64,000 bases of DNA from an archaeon (lineage in GTDB: Archaea; Thermoproteota; Nitrososphaeria; Nitrososphaerales; Gagatemarchaeaceae): positions 1-64,000 of the forward strand of contig JAKASK010000005.1 in NCBI GenBank assembly GCA_021819105.1, written 5' to 3'. Position numbers and translations under genes: made by a program. The stretch's first letter is position 1. The number at the start of each line of letters is the position of its first letter. Positions 34,590 through 43,488 of the stretch are shown piece by piece. Under the pieces are notes generated by a model. The model saw nothing but the letters and a program-made list of their open reading frames with translations. It was not told where the DNA came from and did no database searches.

Positions 34590-36014
34590 TCAGCCCGGCG
34601 TCCTGAGGTTCCGGCCCACCCCGCAGTAGACGAACCCGGCCGCGGCAGCGGACTCAGGGCTGACCGCGTCCCTTGCGTCAACGAAGGCAGGCGCCTTCCT
34701 CATCCCCTTGGAGAGTGCCGCGAGGTCGAGCTTCTTGAACTCCGAGTGGGCGGTCCCCAGAACGATGCAGTCCGCGCCCTTCGACGCCTCAGATGCGGCC
34801 GTGGAGACCCTGTATCCCAGCGCCGTCTCCCCCTTGTACATCGGGTCGTAGACGGAGATCTCTGCCCCCATGGCGGCGAGCCTCCTGATCGTCTTCTCCA
34901 CCGGGGTCAGCTGCACGTCCTTGACTTCCGGCTTGTACGCTATCCCAAAGATTGCCACCTTGGACCCTTTCACGGTCTTCCCGACCATGTTGAGCGCCTC
35001 CGAGGTGAGCTCCACGACATGGTCGGGCATCCTGTCGTTGATCTCCCTGGCCATCCGGATCAGGTAGGGGGTGTCCCCCGACTTCAGAGCCTCGGCTATC
35101 ATGTAGTATGAATTGGACGGGAGGCAGGGCCCGCCCACCCCGATGCCGGGGTAGTGTGGCACGAAGTTGTACTTGGTTGCGCAGGCGTCAATGACCTCCT
35201 TGGCGTCGATTCCAAGTTCCTCGAACATCACCGCGAACTCGTTGGAGAGGGCTATGTTCACGTCGCGGAAGATGTTCTCTGTTAGCTTCACGGCGTTGGC
35301 GGTCCGCGGCGAAGTCACCTGCAGCGGCTCCACCCCAAGCGCCTCCCTGTAGAGCTCCACCACGGTCGCGGCGCACTTCGGTCCCGTCGCTCCGATGATC
35401 CTCGGCAGGGTCTTCATGTCCTTCAAGATCTTCCCTGGGTCCGACCTCTCGGGGCAGGCGGCCAGCCCGAAGTCTCTCGTCGCCCTGAGGCCCGACTCCT
35501 TCTCCAGTATCGGGCATATCAGCCCCTCGACGATTCCAGGGCCCACCGTGCTCTCGGTTATCACCACTGTCCCCTTCTTCAACCTCCGACCGATGTCTTC
35601 GGAGGCCCTGCGGATCGCCAGGTAGTCCGGGACCTTCCCCTGGTCCACCGGGGTAGGCACGCAGATTACAACGAAGTCCGAGTCGAACGCCGCCTCCGGC
35701 GACCCCGTCGCCCTCAGGCTCCCGGCCTTCGCGTGCTTCGCCACCAGCTCGCCCAGGCCAGGCTCGTCGACGAACTTGCACCGACCGGCGTTTGTGTCTT
35801 CCACGACCTTCACGTCGACGTCGTACCCCTTCACCTTCGCCCCCGCCTCCGCGAAGAGGGCGGCCGTCGGCAGCCCTATCCTCCCCAGCCCCACAACCGT
35901 GACGGACACCTTCCCTTGCTTCAGCGCCGGGGCGACCTTCCCGGGAGGATGGTTGAGGGCCTCGACTTCCTTCCCCGCCGAATACTGTGCCAAGCGACTC
36001 TGCAGCCGCGCCAT
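34590..36014 (-). CDS. UDP-sugar 6-dehydrogenase (UDP-ManNAc dehydrogenase-like)
   Basis: The 474-residue enzyme belongs to the UDP-glucose/GDP-mannose dehydrogenase family. The NAD motif VVGLGRIGLPTA starts near residue 40, VPTPVD and TVGPG follow, and the catalytic Cys is in GVGGPCLP. The HYPGIGVGGPCLP context resembles WecC-type UDP-N-acetylmannosamine dehydrogenases. It oxidises the sugar C6 alcohol twice to a uronic acid with NAD+. About 35 residues precede the Rossmann fold, so the start may be shorter; a TTG at 35993 is possible. It shares a 34-base divergent promoter region with the next glycosyltransferase gene. Confidence 0.88.
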   Translation of the reverse strand: MARLQSRLAQYSAGKEVEALNHPPGKVAPALKQGKVSVTVVGLGRIGLPTAALFAEAGAKVKGYDVDVKVVEDTNAGRCKFVDEPGLGELVAKHAKAGSLRATGSPEAAFDSDFVVICVPTPVDQGKVPDYLAIRRASEDIGRRLKKGTVVITESTVGPGIVEGLICPILEKESGLRATRDFGLAACPERSDPGKILKDMKTLPRIIGATGPKCAATVVELYREALGVEPLQVTSPRTANAVKLTENIFRDVNIALSNEFAVMFEELGIDAKEVIDACATKYNFVPHYPGIGVGGPCLPSNSYYMIAEALKSGDTPYLIRMAREINDRMPDHVVELTSEALNMVGKTVKGSKVAIFGIAYKPEVKDVQLTPVEKTIRRLAAMGAEISVYDPMYKGETALGYRVSTAASEASKGADCIVLGTAHSEFKKLDLAALSKGMRKAPAFVDARDAVSPESAAAAGFVYCGVGRNLRTPG

Positions 36015-36048
36015 CGGTGCACTTTATTATCATTGTCGCGGGTTCCGC

Positions 36049-36912
36049 ATGGTGCGTCGCGGTCCAAGCGGGGGCGCCCCCGCGGTGGGGGTCTTCATCG
36101 CGGTCCGCAACGAGAAGGCCCTCGGCAGGGTGCTCGAGTCTCTCGGTGCCCAGACCTCCCCACCTGCCGTCGTCGCCGTGGTCGACGACGGGTCGACGGA
36201 CGGCACCTCTGGTTTCCTGACTTCGGCCAGGGGTACGTTCCCCTTCGCCCTCGAGACGGTCCGCCTTCAGCCCCACGCCGCCAGCTACGTGGGCCGCCCC
36301 GAGCTCGCCAGGGTCCTCAACTCCGGGTTGGAGGTCCTTCGCCGTTGGGCTCCGCCCTTGAAGTACGTCATGAAGTTGGACGGGGACCACGCCCTCCCCG
36401 CCGGGTACCTGACCAGCGTCGTGGAGAGGATGGAGGCCGACCCGCGCCTCGCAGTGGCCAGCGGCTACATAGCCGGCGAGCGGTTCACCGAGCTGTCTCC
36501 GAGGGGGTCGGGGATGGTGGTCAGGAGGGACTTCTGGGAAAAGGCCAACGGGATGAGGTTCCCCCTGGAGTACGGCTGGGAGAGCTGGCTGTACCTCAGG
36601 GCGCGCGCGTCCGGCTTCGGCACCAGGTCGTTCCCCGATGTCGTCAGCAGGGTCTCAAGGCCCACCTCCTTCTCGAAGGGGGTCCTCTACGGCAGGGCCA
36701 TGTACGCCCTTGGGTACTTCTGGCCCTACGCAATCGCCAGGTGCATCGTCCTGGCCCCACGTTCGCCCGACGGGGCCCTGCAGATGCTGCGCGGGTTCGT
36801 GGACCACAGAGGGGTGAGCCGACTGGATGTGGCCGGGTGGGTGGGGAGGATGCAGAGGAAGGCGCTGCTGAAGAGAGGCGCGAGGACAGTGGCGAAGCTC
36901 GGGGTCAGGTAA
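36049..36912 (+). CDS. Glycosyltransferase family 2 protein
   Basis: The 287-residue protein has the standard GT2 core: VGVFIAVRNEKALGRVLESL, VVDDGSTDGTSG, and KLDGDHALPAGYL with the metal-binding DGD near residue 108. The segment GYGWESWLYLRA-like near residue 180 follows the usual spacing for the catalytic region. A weak hydrophobic segment near residue 220 could touch the membrane. The ATG at 36049 lies about 23 bases from the centre of a TATA-like TTTATTATC (36023-36031), which also sits in the promoter region of the divergent dehydrogenase gene. It converges with, and overlaps by eight bases, the phosphatase gene. Confidence 0.85.
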   Translation: MVRRGPSGGAPAVGVFIAVRNEKALGRVLESLGAQTSPPAVVAVVDDGSTDGTSGFLTSARGTFPFALETVRLQPHAASYVGRPELARVLNSGLEVLRRWAPPLKYVMKLDGDHALPAGYLTSVVERMEADPRLAVASGYIAGERFTELSPRGSGMVVRRDFWEKANGMRFPLEYGWESWLYLRARASGFGTRSFPDVVSRVSRPTSFSKGVLYGRAMYALGYFWPYAIARCIVLAPRSPDGALQMLRGFVDHRGVSRLDVAGWVGRMQRKALLKRGARTVAKLGVR

Positions 36913-37720
36913 AGGCTCCCCTGCAGAGCTCGAGGACCTTCCTGTGCATCGTGGGGTTCGCCGACGCGACGAAGCTGAACCTGTGCTTCAGGTCGAAGGG
37001 GAGGGACAGCCCCCTCCCGCCGGGACCGGTCACCACCGCCCCCGCCTCCCTGGCGATTAGGGCCGCGGCAGCGAAGTCGGTGATCCTCATCCGGCCCCTT
37101 AGGTCGACGAACGAATCTGTCTTCCCCTCCGCCAGGTAGCAGAGCTCGAGGGCGTTTGCACCGAAGTGCACCTGCCTCTTCACCCCTTCCATCAGCCCTG
37201 CGAGCGCGGCGGCCAGCCCAGGCGGACCCCTGCTCAGGTCCACCCCGACGACCGCCTTGGCGGGGTCTGTCATCCGGCTCGTCCCAATTGGCTTGCCGTT
37301 CTTCCTAGCCCCGCGCCCCTTCCTGGCCGTGTAGACGTCCCCGTTGACCAGGTCCCTGACCACACCGACCTCGACGTCCTCGGCGCTGTCCCCTGCAGCG
37401 ATGGCGACAGACGTGCAGTAGAACGGGATCCCATGCTCGAAGTTGGAAGACCCGTCGAGGGGGTCGACGACGGCGATGGTGCGGGCGCCTTCGTCCCCGA
37501 GAGAACCGGCCTCTTCGCTCAGCAGGCGGAGCGGCCCCCGCTTACTCAGCGCCGTCAGGATGATGTCCTCGGCGAGCTTGTCGGCGAAGATGGTCTGGTC
37601 CCCGGCTGCCCCGACCCCCACGACCCTGCCCCGCCTGCCTCGCTCCGCCAGGGGCCCGACCTTCAGCCAGACCTTCTCCGTCGCGGCGAGGAGGACCTGC
37701 TCCCACTCCGCTTCCTTCAC
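36905..37720 (-). CDS. Inositol-phosphatase/fructose-1,6-bisphosphatase family phosphatase
   Basis: The 271-residue metal-dependent phosphatase carries the family motifs LLSEEAG (metal-binding Glu), VVDPLDGSSNFEHGIP (about residues 88-103) and ITDFAAAALIAREAG, which takes the place of the usual W-D-x-A-A motif. Archaeal members act on inositol-1-phosphate and often fructose-1,6-bisphosphate, so the enzyme could serve lipid headgroup or sugar metabolism. The GTG start overlaps the stop of the upstream kinase gene in a GTGA arrangement, so the two are coupled. Confidence 0.88.
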   Translation of the reverse strand: MKEAEWEQVLLAATEKVWLKVGPLAERGRRGRVVGVGAAGDQTIFADKLAEDIILTALSKRGPLRLLSEEAGSLGDEGARTIAVVDPLDGSSNFEHGIPFYCTSVAIAAGDSAEDVEVGVVRDLVNGDVYTARKGRGARKNGKPIGTSRMTDPAKAVVGVDLSRGPPGLAAALAGLMEGVKRQVHFGANALELCYLAEGKTDSFVDLRGRMRITDFAAAALIAREAGAVVTGPGGRGLSLPFDLKHRFSFVASANPTMHRKVLELCRGAFT

Positions 37721-38307
37721 GCGACCATCACTTTGCGCCGCCCGAGGACCCCGACGACGGTCTCCAAGGTCGCTCCGACGTCCGAGTCCGTCTCCACCAC
37801 TTCGGTCGCCTCTTCGTTCAGCTCCCTGTGAATCTCCTCCAGCGCCGTGTAGTAGCGCGTCCTGAAGATGTCGGTCATGTTCCTCTCCCTCTCGTCTTTC
37901 CCCTGCTGCCTGTGGCTGATAGTCTCGTCCCCCGCCTTCAGCAGTATGTAGAGGTCGGGCCTCAGGGAAGGCTCCTCCATGATGCGCTTGACCATGGTCA
38001 GCATCGACGGGTAGGCGTCGCTCTTCTTCAACTCGAACCTTATCTTCGCGTAGGCCAGGTCCGACAGCAGGTACCCCTCCGACACGATGTTCCTGACCCC
38101 CCTGAGCTTGGAGATGACGGAGCAGTAGGCCATGGTTGCGCCGAGGAGGCTGAAGTCCGCGGAAGTGTCCGCCCTGTCAGCCAGCGGGACGTCCCTGGGG
38201 ACCGCGTGGGCGGACTCCTGCAGCCTCAGCCACCCCATCCCCTCCAGCCCCTGGGCGATCGACGTCTTCCCCGTCCCGGAAAAACCCTCGATGACGATGA
38301 ATGTCAC
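37717..38307 (-). CDS. P-loop nucleoside/nucleotide kinase-like protein
   Basis: The 196-residue protein begins with the strand FIVIEG and the P-loop GFSGTGKTS (residues 8-16), followed by a thymidylate kinase-like layout (NIVSEGYLLSDLAYAK, then DLYILLKAGDETISHRQQGKDERER, a lid-like Arg-rich stretch). It probably phosphorylates a nucleotide or small molecule, but the substrate is not clear. It is translationally coupled to the phosphatase gene downstream. A TATA-like AATTTAAC centred near 38335 suits a leaderless start at the ATG at 38307. Confidence 0.75.
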   Translation of the reverse strand: MTFIVIEGFSGTGKTSIAQGLEGMGWLRLQESAHAVPRDVPLADRADTSADFSLLGATMAYCSVISKLRGVRNIVSEGYLLSDLAYAKIRFELKKSDAYPSMLTMVKRIMEEPSLRPDLYILLKAGDETISHRQQGKDERERNMTDIFRTRYYTALEEIHRELNEEATEVVETDSDVGATLETVVGVLGRRKVMVA

Positions 38308-38352
38308 AGCCGCGGCCAGCGTCTTGCGGCGCGAATTTAACCTGTCTTGTGT

Positions 38353-38970
38353 CTAAGGGAGCGAAGCGAAGACGCCATAGTTCAACGCGATAAGATAGAC
38401 CACGTAGGCCGCGTAGCCAATCCCAAGGTAGGCGACCGTCGGCACCCCGTACTTCACCTCCACCATGGCGTCCGGCGCATTGGCAGCCACCACCTCGTCC
38501 CGGGCCACGTTCACATCGCCGCTCACTTCGGTCCTCGCTCCCCCCGCGATTATCGCCCTGGGGATCCAGCACTGCTCCTTCAGGAACCGGGCCATGGGGA
38601 CCGTCTTCGTCCCTCGGGCGTTGCCGTTGCCCAACTCGTACCCGATGTGGCCCAGCGCCACCACTGCAGCCGCCAGCAGCGGGATGAGGGGGGAGAGGAC
38701 GTAGGGGTCGGCAGCTACCAGGGCTATGGCAATCCCGTCGGCCTGGCCCACATAGCCCAGTAGCGTGAAGCCGACGGCGATGCCCCCGATTAGGGCGAGC
38801 TTGATCACGTAGAACCCGAGGTCAGGTGCTGCTCCTGCGTAGAACGAATACAGGATGTACCCGAAGCCGATGGCCGCAGGGATCCAGACCAGGTCGCTGA
38901 CGGCCCTTTCCTTCACGTCCTGGTATGCGGCCGCTGCGAAGGATACGGCTATGAGCAGCTGGGCGTACAC
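38353..38970 (-). CDS. A24-family prepilin/prearchaellin peptidase
   Basis: The 205-residue membrane protein has about six hydrophobic segments. The first catalytic Asp lies in AAYQDVKER (Asp18), and the second in GQADG (Asp78), a variant of the G-x-G-D motif. Such peptidases (PibD, FlaK, EppA) cut the signal peptide of archaeal type IV pilins and archaellins at the cytoplasmic face. No pilin or archaellum gene is visible in the window. A TATA-like ATTTAAGG centred at about 38997 suits the ATG at 38970. Confidence 0.82.
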   Translation of the reverse strand: MYAQLLIAVSFAAAAYQDVKERAVSDLVWIPAAIGFGYILYSFYAGAAPDLGFYVIKLALIGGIAVGFTLLGYVGQADGIAIALVAADPYVLSPLIPLLAAAVVALGHIGYELGNGNARGTKTVPMARFLKEQCWIPRAIIAGGARTEVSGDVNVARDEVVAANAPDAMVEVKYGVPTVAYLGIGYAAYVVYLIALNYGVFASLP

Positions 38971-38996
38971 TCCGTCTCCTCGTCCGCAGACCGCAT

Positions 38997-40685
38997 TTAA
39001 GGTGCAGAGGAGTCCTGGGCTCGGCGTGCATCCAGCTTGAGCTTCTGGCCGTCGAATATCTTCTCGACCTTCACCAGGTCGTCTATGTCTGCCGGGCCCT
39101 TGTCGGTCCTTATCCTCTTTATCCTCGGGAACCTCAGGGCGTACCCCCCGTCATGCCTTTCGCTCCTCTGGATGCTGTCGAAGGCCACCTCGACCACTAT
39201 CTCTGGCTTCACCTCCCGCCTGTAGCCGTGGTCAGCCACTGTGATCTCCTTCAGCCTCCTGGTCATCTCGCCGATCTCCGTGTCGGTCAGCCCGCTGTAG
39301 GCCTTCCCTACCGTCTTCAGCTCGTCCCCGTCCCTGACGGCGAAGGTGTAGTCCGAGATGACCCCTGCCCTCTTGCCGTGGCCGTACTCCGCAGCCACTA
39401 TCACGACGTCGAGGGTGTCCAGCTCCTCCTTCAGCTTCACCCACCCCGATCCGCGCTTCCCCATGCCGTAGAGGCTCTCCGGGTCCTTCACCACGAGGCC
39501 TTCGTATCCCAGGTCCCTACTCCTCCTGAAGGCAGCCTGCACCTCTTCCTCTGTCTTCACGTCGAAGGTCTCAGCGGTCTTCGCCTCCGTGCCGGCGACA
39601 ATCGAACGCAGCAGCTCCCTCCTCTCTGACAGGGGGAGGCCCACCGTCTCCCTACCGTCCAGCAGCAGGACGTCGAAGGCGAAGTAGGTTACGGGGGCGT
39701 TCTTCGCCGCCTCTTCGAAGCCCTCCATCCTCCTGAGCCTCCGCTGGAGGAGCTGGAAGGGGAGCGGGCGGCCCCCGGCGAAGGGGACGGCCTCGCCGTC
39801 GAGGATGAACTCTCCCTTCGCATCCTCGAAAGCGGCGACGATCTCAGGGAAGGTGGACGTTATCTCCTCAAGCCTCCGGGAGAAGACCTTGACCACCCTC
39901 CCAGACCTGTGGACCTGGGCCCTGATGCCGTCGTACTTGTACTCGGCATAGACCTGCCTCCCGAAGTGCTCTGCGATTTCAGCCGCGGTGGCGAACGGCT
40001 CCGCTAGCATGAAGTTCACCGGCCTGAACGGGACCATCTGCACTTCGGCCGCCTTGCCGCTCGCCGCCACGCGGGCGAAGGTCCCCATGTCCCCTAGCAA
40101 CATGTGCCCCCTGGCTGCGGCCTCCTCAGACAGGCCGTAGGCGTCGGCTATGGCCTCCTCGAGCAGCCCCGAGACCATCCCTGTCCTCATTTCGCCCGTC
40201 AGGACCTTGACGATGTACTTCCCTTCCAGGGGAGTGGCCGCCAGCAGCAGGGACTTCAATATGCCCCGCTTCGCGGCCGAAGACCCCTTGCCCTTGGTCG
40301 AACGGAGCCTCGCAAAGGCGTCGTCCACGGCTGCGAGGGTCAGCTCCTCGCTGAAGAGCGTCTGCTCCTTCTTCTCCCCCAGGAGCTCCTCGGCGACCTC
40401 CCCCAGGTCCCCGTGCCTCAGGTAGACCTTCGACACATCTGACTCGCTGGCTCCGGTCACCCCGCGCAACACGTCGAGGAGGGTCGAGTACCCGACCTGA
40501 GCCTCGTCCCTGCTCCCCCTCTCAGAGGACCTCCCTGACACGATTCGCGCAGCCACCTCGGCGTCTCGTGGCTGGAGCCCCTTCAGGACCTCGGCGACGA
40601 GCGCAACCTTCTCGTTCTTGCTCGAGGTCGCCCTGACCTTCTCCAGCGCCTCGGCCAGCCTGATGAACGGGACGCTTCTCTTCAA
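38997..40685 (-). CDS. lig: ATP-dependent DNA ligase
   Basis: The 562-residue enzyme seals nicks in replication and repair. An N-terminal DNA-binding domain (about 1-210) is followed by the adenylation domain with the nucleophile motif KYDGIR near residue 248, FILDGEAV and LVVKDPES, and the C-terminal OB domain with motif V and RFPRIKRIRTDK near 515. The length is typical for archaeal ligases. The start is a TTG overlapping the stop of the acetyltransferase gene (TTGA), so the two are coupled. Confidence 0.95.
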   Translation of the reverse strand: MKRSVPFIRLAEALEKVRATSSKNEKVALVAEVLKGLQPRDAEVAARIVSGRSSERGSRDEAQVGYSTLLDVLRGVTGASESDVSKVYLRHGDLGEVAEELLGEKKEQTLFSEELTLAAVDDAFARLRSTKGKGSSAAKRGILKSLLLAATPLEGKYIVKVLTGEMRTGMVSGLLEEAIADAYGLSEEAAARGHMLLGDMGTFARVAASGKAAEVQMVPFRPVNFMLAEPFATAAEIAEHFGRQVYAEYKYDGIRAQVHRSGRVVKVFSRRLEEITSTFPEIVAAFEDAKGEFILDGEAVPFAGGRPLPFQLLQRRLRRMEGFEEAAKNAPVTYFAFDVLLLDGRETVGLPLSERRELLRSIVAGTEAKTAETFDVKTEEEVQAAFRRSRDLGYEGLVVKDPESLYGMGKRGSGWVKLKEELDTLDVVIVAAEYGHGKRAGVISDYTFAVRDGDELKTVGKAYSGLTDTEIGEMTRRLKEITVADHGYRREVKPEIVVEVAFDSIQRSERHDGGYALRFPRIKRIRTDKGPADIDDLVKVEKIFDGQKLKLDARRAQDSSAP

Positions 40686-41182
40686 TGGCCCACGGGCGTA
40701 GCCATTACCAGTGCGGCTTCCCCGTCCTTGTAATACGCCTCCAGCCGCCCCGAGGTCTTGTATCCGAGCTTCAGGTACAGGTTGATTGCCTCCTGGTTTG
40801 ATACCCTGACCTCGAGGTACGACTCCGTCGCACCCCTCGCTGCCATGGCCTCCTGCGCCTTCCGCATCAGGAACGACCCGATCCCCTTCCCCCGATGCTG
40901 CTCGCTCACCGCTATCGACACGATGTGCCCCTTCCTGGACAGCCCAAGCTTCTTCAGGTGCGAGAAGCCGTACTCCATCCGCGCCATGACGTATCCGACG
41001 ATGGCGCCCCCCACTTCGGCCACCAGGAACGCCTCAGGGAACTCCGCCAGTATCTCGTAGTAGAAGTAGTCCGAGTAGTGCTCAGGCAGCGTCTCTGCGT
41101 TTATCCTTATGACCGCGGGCACGTCGCCCCCCTCGCACCCCCTGACCTGATAGTCGCCCACCCTCCCGACGATGGCCTGCAA
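40682..41182 (-). CDS. N-alpha-acetyltransferase (RimI/Ard1-like)
   Basis: The 166-residue GNAT protein resembles archaeal Ard1/RimI, which acetylates protein N-termini. Motifs include HYSDYFYYEIL (peptide-binding region), VGYVMARMEYG, HIVSIAVSEQHRGKGIGSFLM with the acetyl-CoA loop, and YLEVRVSNQEAINLYLKLGYK. The last segment is the standard RimI tail. It starts at a TTG; the TATA-like GGTTAAACA near 41208-41216 is correctly placed. It precedes and overlaps the DNA ligase gene. Confidence 0.88.
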   Translation of the reverse strand: MQAIVGRVGDYQVRGCEGGDVPAVIRINAETLPEHYSDYFYYEILAEFPEAFLVAEVGGAIVGYVMARMEYGFSHLKKLGLSRKGHIVSIAVSEQHRGKGIGSFLMRKAQEAMAARGATESYLEVRVSNQEAINLYLKLGYKTSGRLEAYYKDGEAALVMATPVGH

Positions 41183-41267
41183 CTGCTGTCCCAGGTGCTC
41201 CGAGGTTGGTTAAACATTGCTCGCTCTTGCGACAGCTTATTACCCGTAGGAGTCGGCCTTCGTTCGC

Positions 41268-42380
41268 TTGTCAGGCACCCCTGCAGACCCCGAGAAGCTC
41301 GTCGCTGGGCTCTTCAGGATAGAGGAGTCCTTCGCCCTTCCCGACGGCGAGCTGGAGTTCCGGGTCGCCTACGGCGAAGAGACGAAGCGGAAGTTCGAAC
41401 TGCTCAAGGGACGAGTCGCGCCCCTCGGCTTGAGGCCGGAGCTCACGGGCTCGGCAGAGGAGTGCGTACTTACGCTCAGGAGGACAGAAGCTGCCAAGAA
41501 GAAGCTCTCTCGGCTCCCGGTGATCTTCGCACTGTTCACAACCGTCGCGGTCGTCGTCTCGGCCCTGCTCCAGGAGGGGGTGTATCAGGAACTGGTGCCT
41601 TCCTGGCCCTACTACCCCACGCTCCTGGCGTTCGGCCTTTCTGTCGCAGTCCTCCTGGGGGCCCACGAGCTTGGCCAGCGGCTCATGGCCAGGGCAAGGG
41701 ACGCGGGCCGCGCCAACAGCTACTGGATCCCCGGCGTCCCCTTCATCCCGCCCTTCCTCCCCTCACTCGGCTTCGCAACCTCACAGCGGGAGCCCGCGCT
41801 CAACAGGGACAGCCTCTTCGACACCGTCCTGGCCGGTCCCCTGGTCATGCTTGCTTTCGCAGTCCTCCTGGCTGCGGTGGGGGACGTCACCGCCGTGCAG
41901 TCGTCCGTCCCGTTCGCAAGCACAAACCTGATCAACTCCACGGTGGTGATCAACGCCAACGCGATACAGCTGGCCATCGGGACGGTGCTGGGTCAGTTCG
42001 CGCATCCCATCGCATCCGGCTACATCGCCGTGTCCCCGCTCGAAGACGGGGCGGTCGTAGGGTTCATCCTCGTGTTCCTCTCGCTCCTCCCGATGGCGTC
42101 CTACGACGGCGGGATCCTTGCGACCGTCGCCTGGGGCCAGAAGGCAGCGAGGGCGGCGAGCTACGTGTCGATCCTCGCTCTGCTCGTCCTCGACACCTGG
42201 ACCTACTGGGGAATCGCGGTGATAGTGCTGCTTCTTGTGGGGAGGCCCTACCAGCTTAAGCTTGAAGACGAGGTGTCGCCGCTGTCGGCGTCGAGGAAGT
42301 GGCTCTTCGCAGGGATGATCGTGCTGGCCTTCCTCTGTCTTCCGATCCCTCACAACATCGCGACGCTGCCCCTACGCTGA
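41268..42380 (+). CDS. Site-2 protease (M50)-like membrane protein with altered zinc motif
   Basis: The 370-residue protein has a soluble N-terminal domain (about residues 1-80) and about seven hydrophobic segments in the archaeal M50/S2P layout, including NRDSLFDTVLAGPLVM. The zinc motif HExxH reads H133-E-L-G-Q137: the second His is Gln, a one-base change (CAC to CAG). The third ligand Asp in SYDGG (Asp280) is kept. I infer reduced or no protease activity, perhaps a membrane scaffold. The TTG start at 41268 is about 28 bases from the centre of a TATA-like CTTATTACC, fitting a leaderless transcript. Confidence 0.82.
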   Translation: MSGTPADPEKLVAGLFRIEESFALPDGELEFRVAYGEETKRKFELLKGRVAPLGLRPELTGSAEECVLTLRRTEAAKKKLSRLPVIFALFTTVAVVVSALLQEGVYQELVPSWPYYPTLLAFGLSVAVLLGAHELGQRLMARARDAGRANSYWIPGVPFIPPFLPSLGFATSQREPALNRDSLFDTVLAGPLVMLAFAVLLAAVGDVTAVQSSVPFASTNLINSTVVINANAIQLAIGTVLGQFAHPIASGYIAVSPLEDGAVVGFILVFLSLLPMASYDGGILATVAWGQKAARAASYVSILALLVLDTWTYWGIAVIVLLLVGRPYQLKLEDEVSPLSASRKWLFAGMIVLAFLCLPIPHNIATLPLR

Positions 42381-43472
42381 CTCGAGTAGGCACTCGGCAG
42401 CCCGGGGGACCACGTTGACCTTCCCAGACCTGCCCACCCTGTTCAGTATCCTCCCCACCGCCTCCCCCGAGCCCTTCGCCGTCGCGAACCCCAGCTTGGA
42501 GCTGGCGTAGGTCTCGGGGAGCCCGGAGAGTAGAAGGACGTCGTACTCCTCCTTGAGCTTGTTCAGATAGAACACGTCCTCTATCCCCTCCACGTACCTT
42601 TCTCTCCTCCCCTCGCCCATCCTCCCGCTGACGAGCATCTCGAGCGCGGTGGATCCGACCCCTTCCGCGCACTCGGCTATGAGAAGCACCGACCCCCCCT
42701 TTCTGACCCCGTCGATGACGTTCCATACTCCTCTGATGGCCGACGAAAGCGTGTCGTCGTACCCCGCCCCTCCGCTCCCGATGACGATCCCCCTCGCCGG
42801 GGCGAGCGAGGTCTTCGCAAACGCGTTCTTGATGGCGTCGAAGGGCGCGTCTTCCAAGGCCGCCCTCGGTCTGCCCCCCCTCGGCACCACGGTCACGAAC
42901 CTGGCTTCCGGTATCTTCTCGGCGAGACCCTCCATGGCTTCGTAGGCGTCGGTCTTCTGGAAGGGGCTCGGCTCCATCTCCTTCCTCGGTCCGAGCGCCG
43001 CCTTCGCCCTGGCTATCCAGTTCAAGCATGCCTCGCTCCTCGCGTCCATCAGGCCGAACAACGGGTCAGGGCGGGCTGACCCGAGGAAGAGCTTGGCACC
43101 CCCTCCCGTGAGCTCCTGGGAGTAGACGGGCTCAGCGCCGTCCTCCGGGCGAAGAGGCGGGGGGAGGGTGGTGACCTTTCCCTTGAGCTGGGGGACCGCG
43201 CCCTCGACGCGCCTGGGGGCGGCGGAAAACAGCTGGATGTCTTGGCGGTCCACAAGCGCAGGTGCGAGCGACTTCATGACTTCGAGGGTCGCCGGGGTCG
43301 CGTCGCAGATGAACAACCTGGACGAACCCTTCGCGACTTCGCCGACCCTCTCCAGGTCGAGGGCCCCGCCCTCCTGGGGAAGGTCCAGAACCGCCCCCAG
43401 GTTCTCCGCCTGTATTGTGATGAGGGTCTCCACGCCCCCATAGGGGATCCACAGCTCCGGCATGTCCAACAT
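42372..43472 (-). CDS. LarA-like (lactate racemase family/DUF2088) protein
   Basis: The 366-residue protein resembles the LarA family in outline: an N-terminal strand pair with PYGGVETLITIQAENLGAVLDLP, GIVIGSGGAGYDDTLSSAIRGVWNVIDGV in the middle, then LLIAECAEGVGSTALEMLVSGRM. LarA racemases use a nickel-pincer cofactor made by LarB, LarC and LarE, none of which is in the window, and the chain is some 50 residues shorter than typical LarA. Many LarA homologues act on other 2-hydroxy acids. The fit is moderate. The ATG at 43463 is an alternative start given the shared TATA box. Confidence 0.5.
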   Translation of the reverse strand: MLDMPELWIPYGGVETLITIQAENLGAVLDLPQEGGALDLERVGEVAKGSSRLFICDATPATLEVMKSLAPALVDRQDIQLFSAAPRRVEGAVPQLKGKVTTLPPPLRPEDGAEPVYSQELTGGGAKLFLGSARPDPLFGLMDARSEACLNWIARAKAALGPRKEMEPSPFQKTDAYEAMEGLAEKIPEARFVTVVPRGGRPRAALEDAPFDAIKNAFAKTSLAPARGIVIGSGGAGYDDTLSSAIRGVWNVIDGVRKGGSVLLIAECAEGVGSTALEMLVSGRMGEGRRERYVEGIEDVFYLNKLKEEYDVLLLSGLPETYASSKLGFATAKGSGEAVGRILNRVGRSGKVNVVPRAAECLLESA

Positions 43473-43488
43473 CTTCCCTCAGAGTTAG

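Noticed and set aside
35188-36390. 400-codon reverse frame over the nucleotide-sugar dehydrogenase
   Set aside because: Same strand but another frame of an obvious enzyme; low-complexity Arg/Gly composition typical of GC-rich shadow frames.
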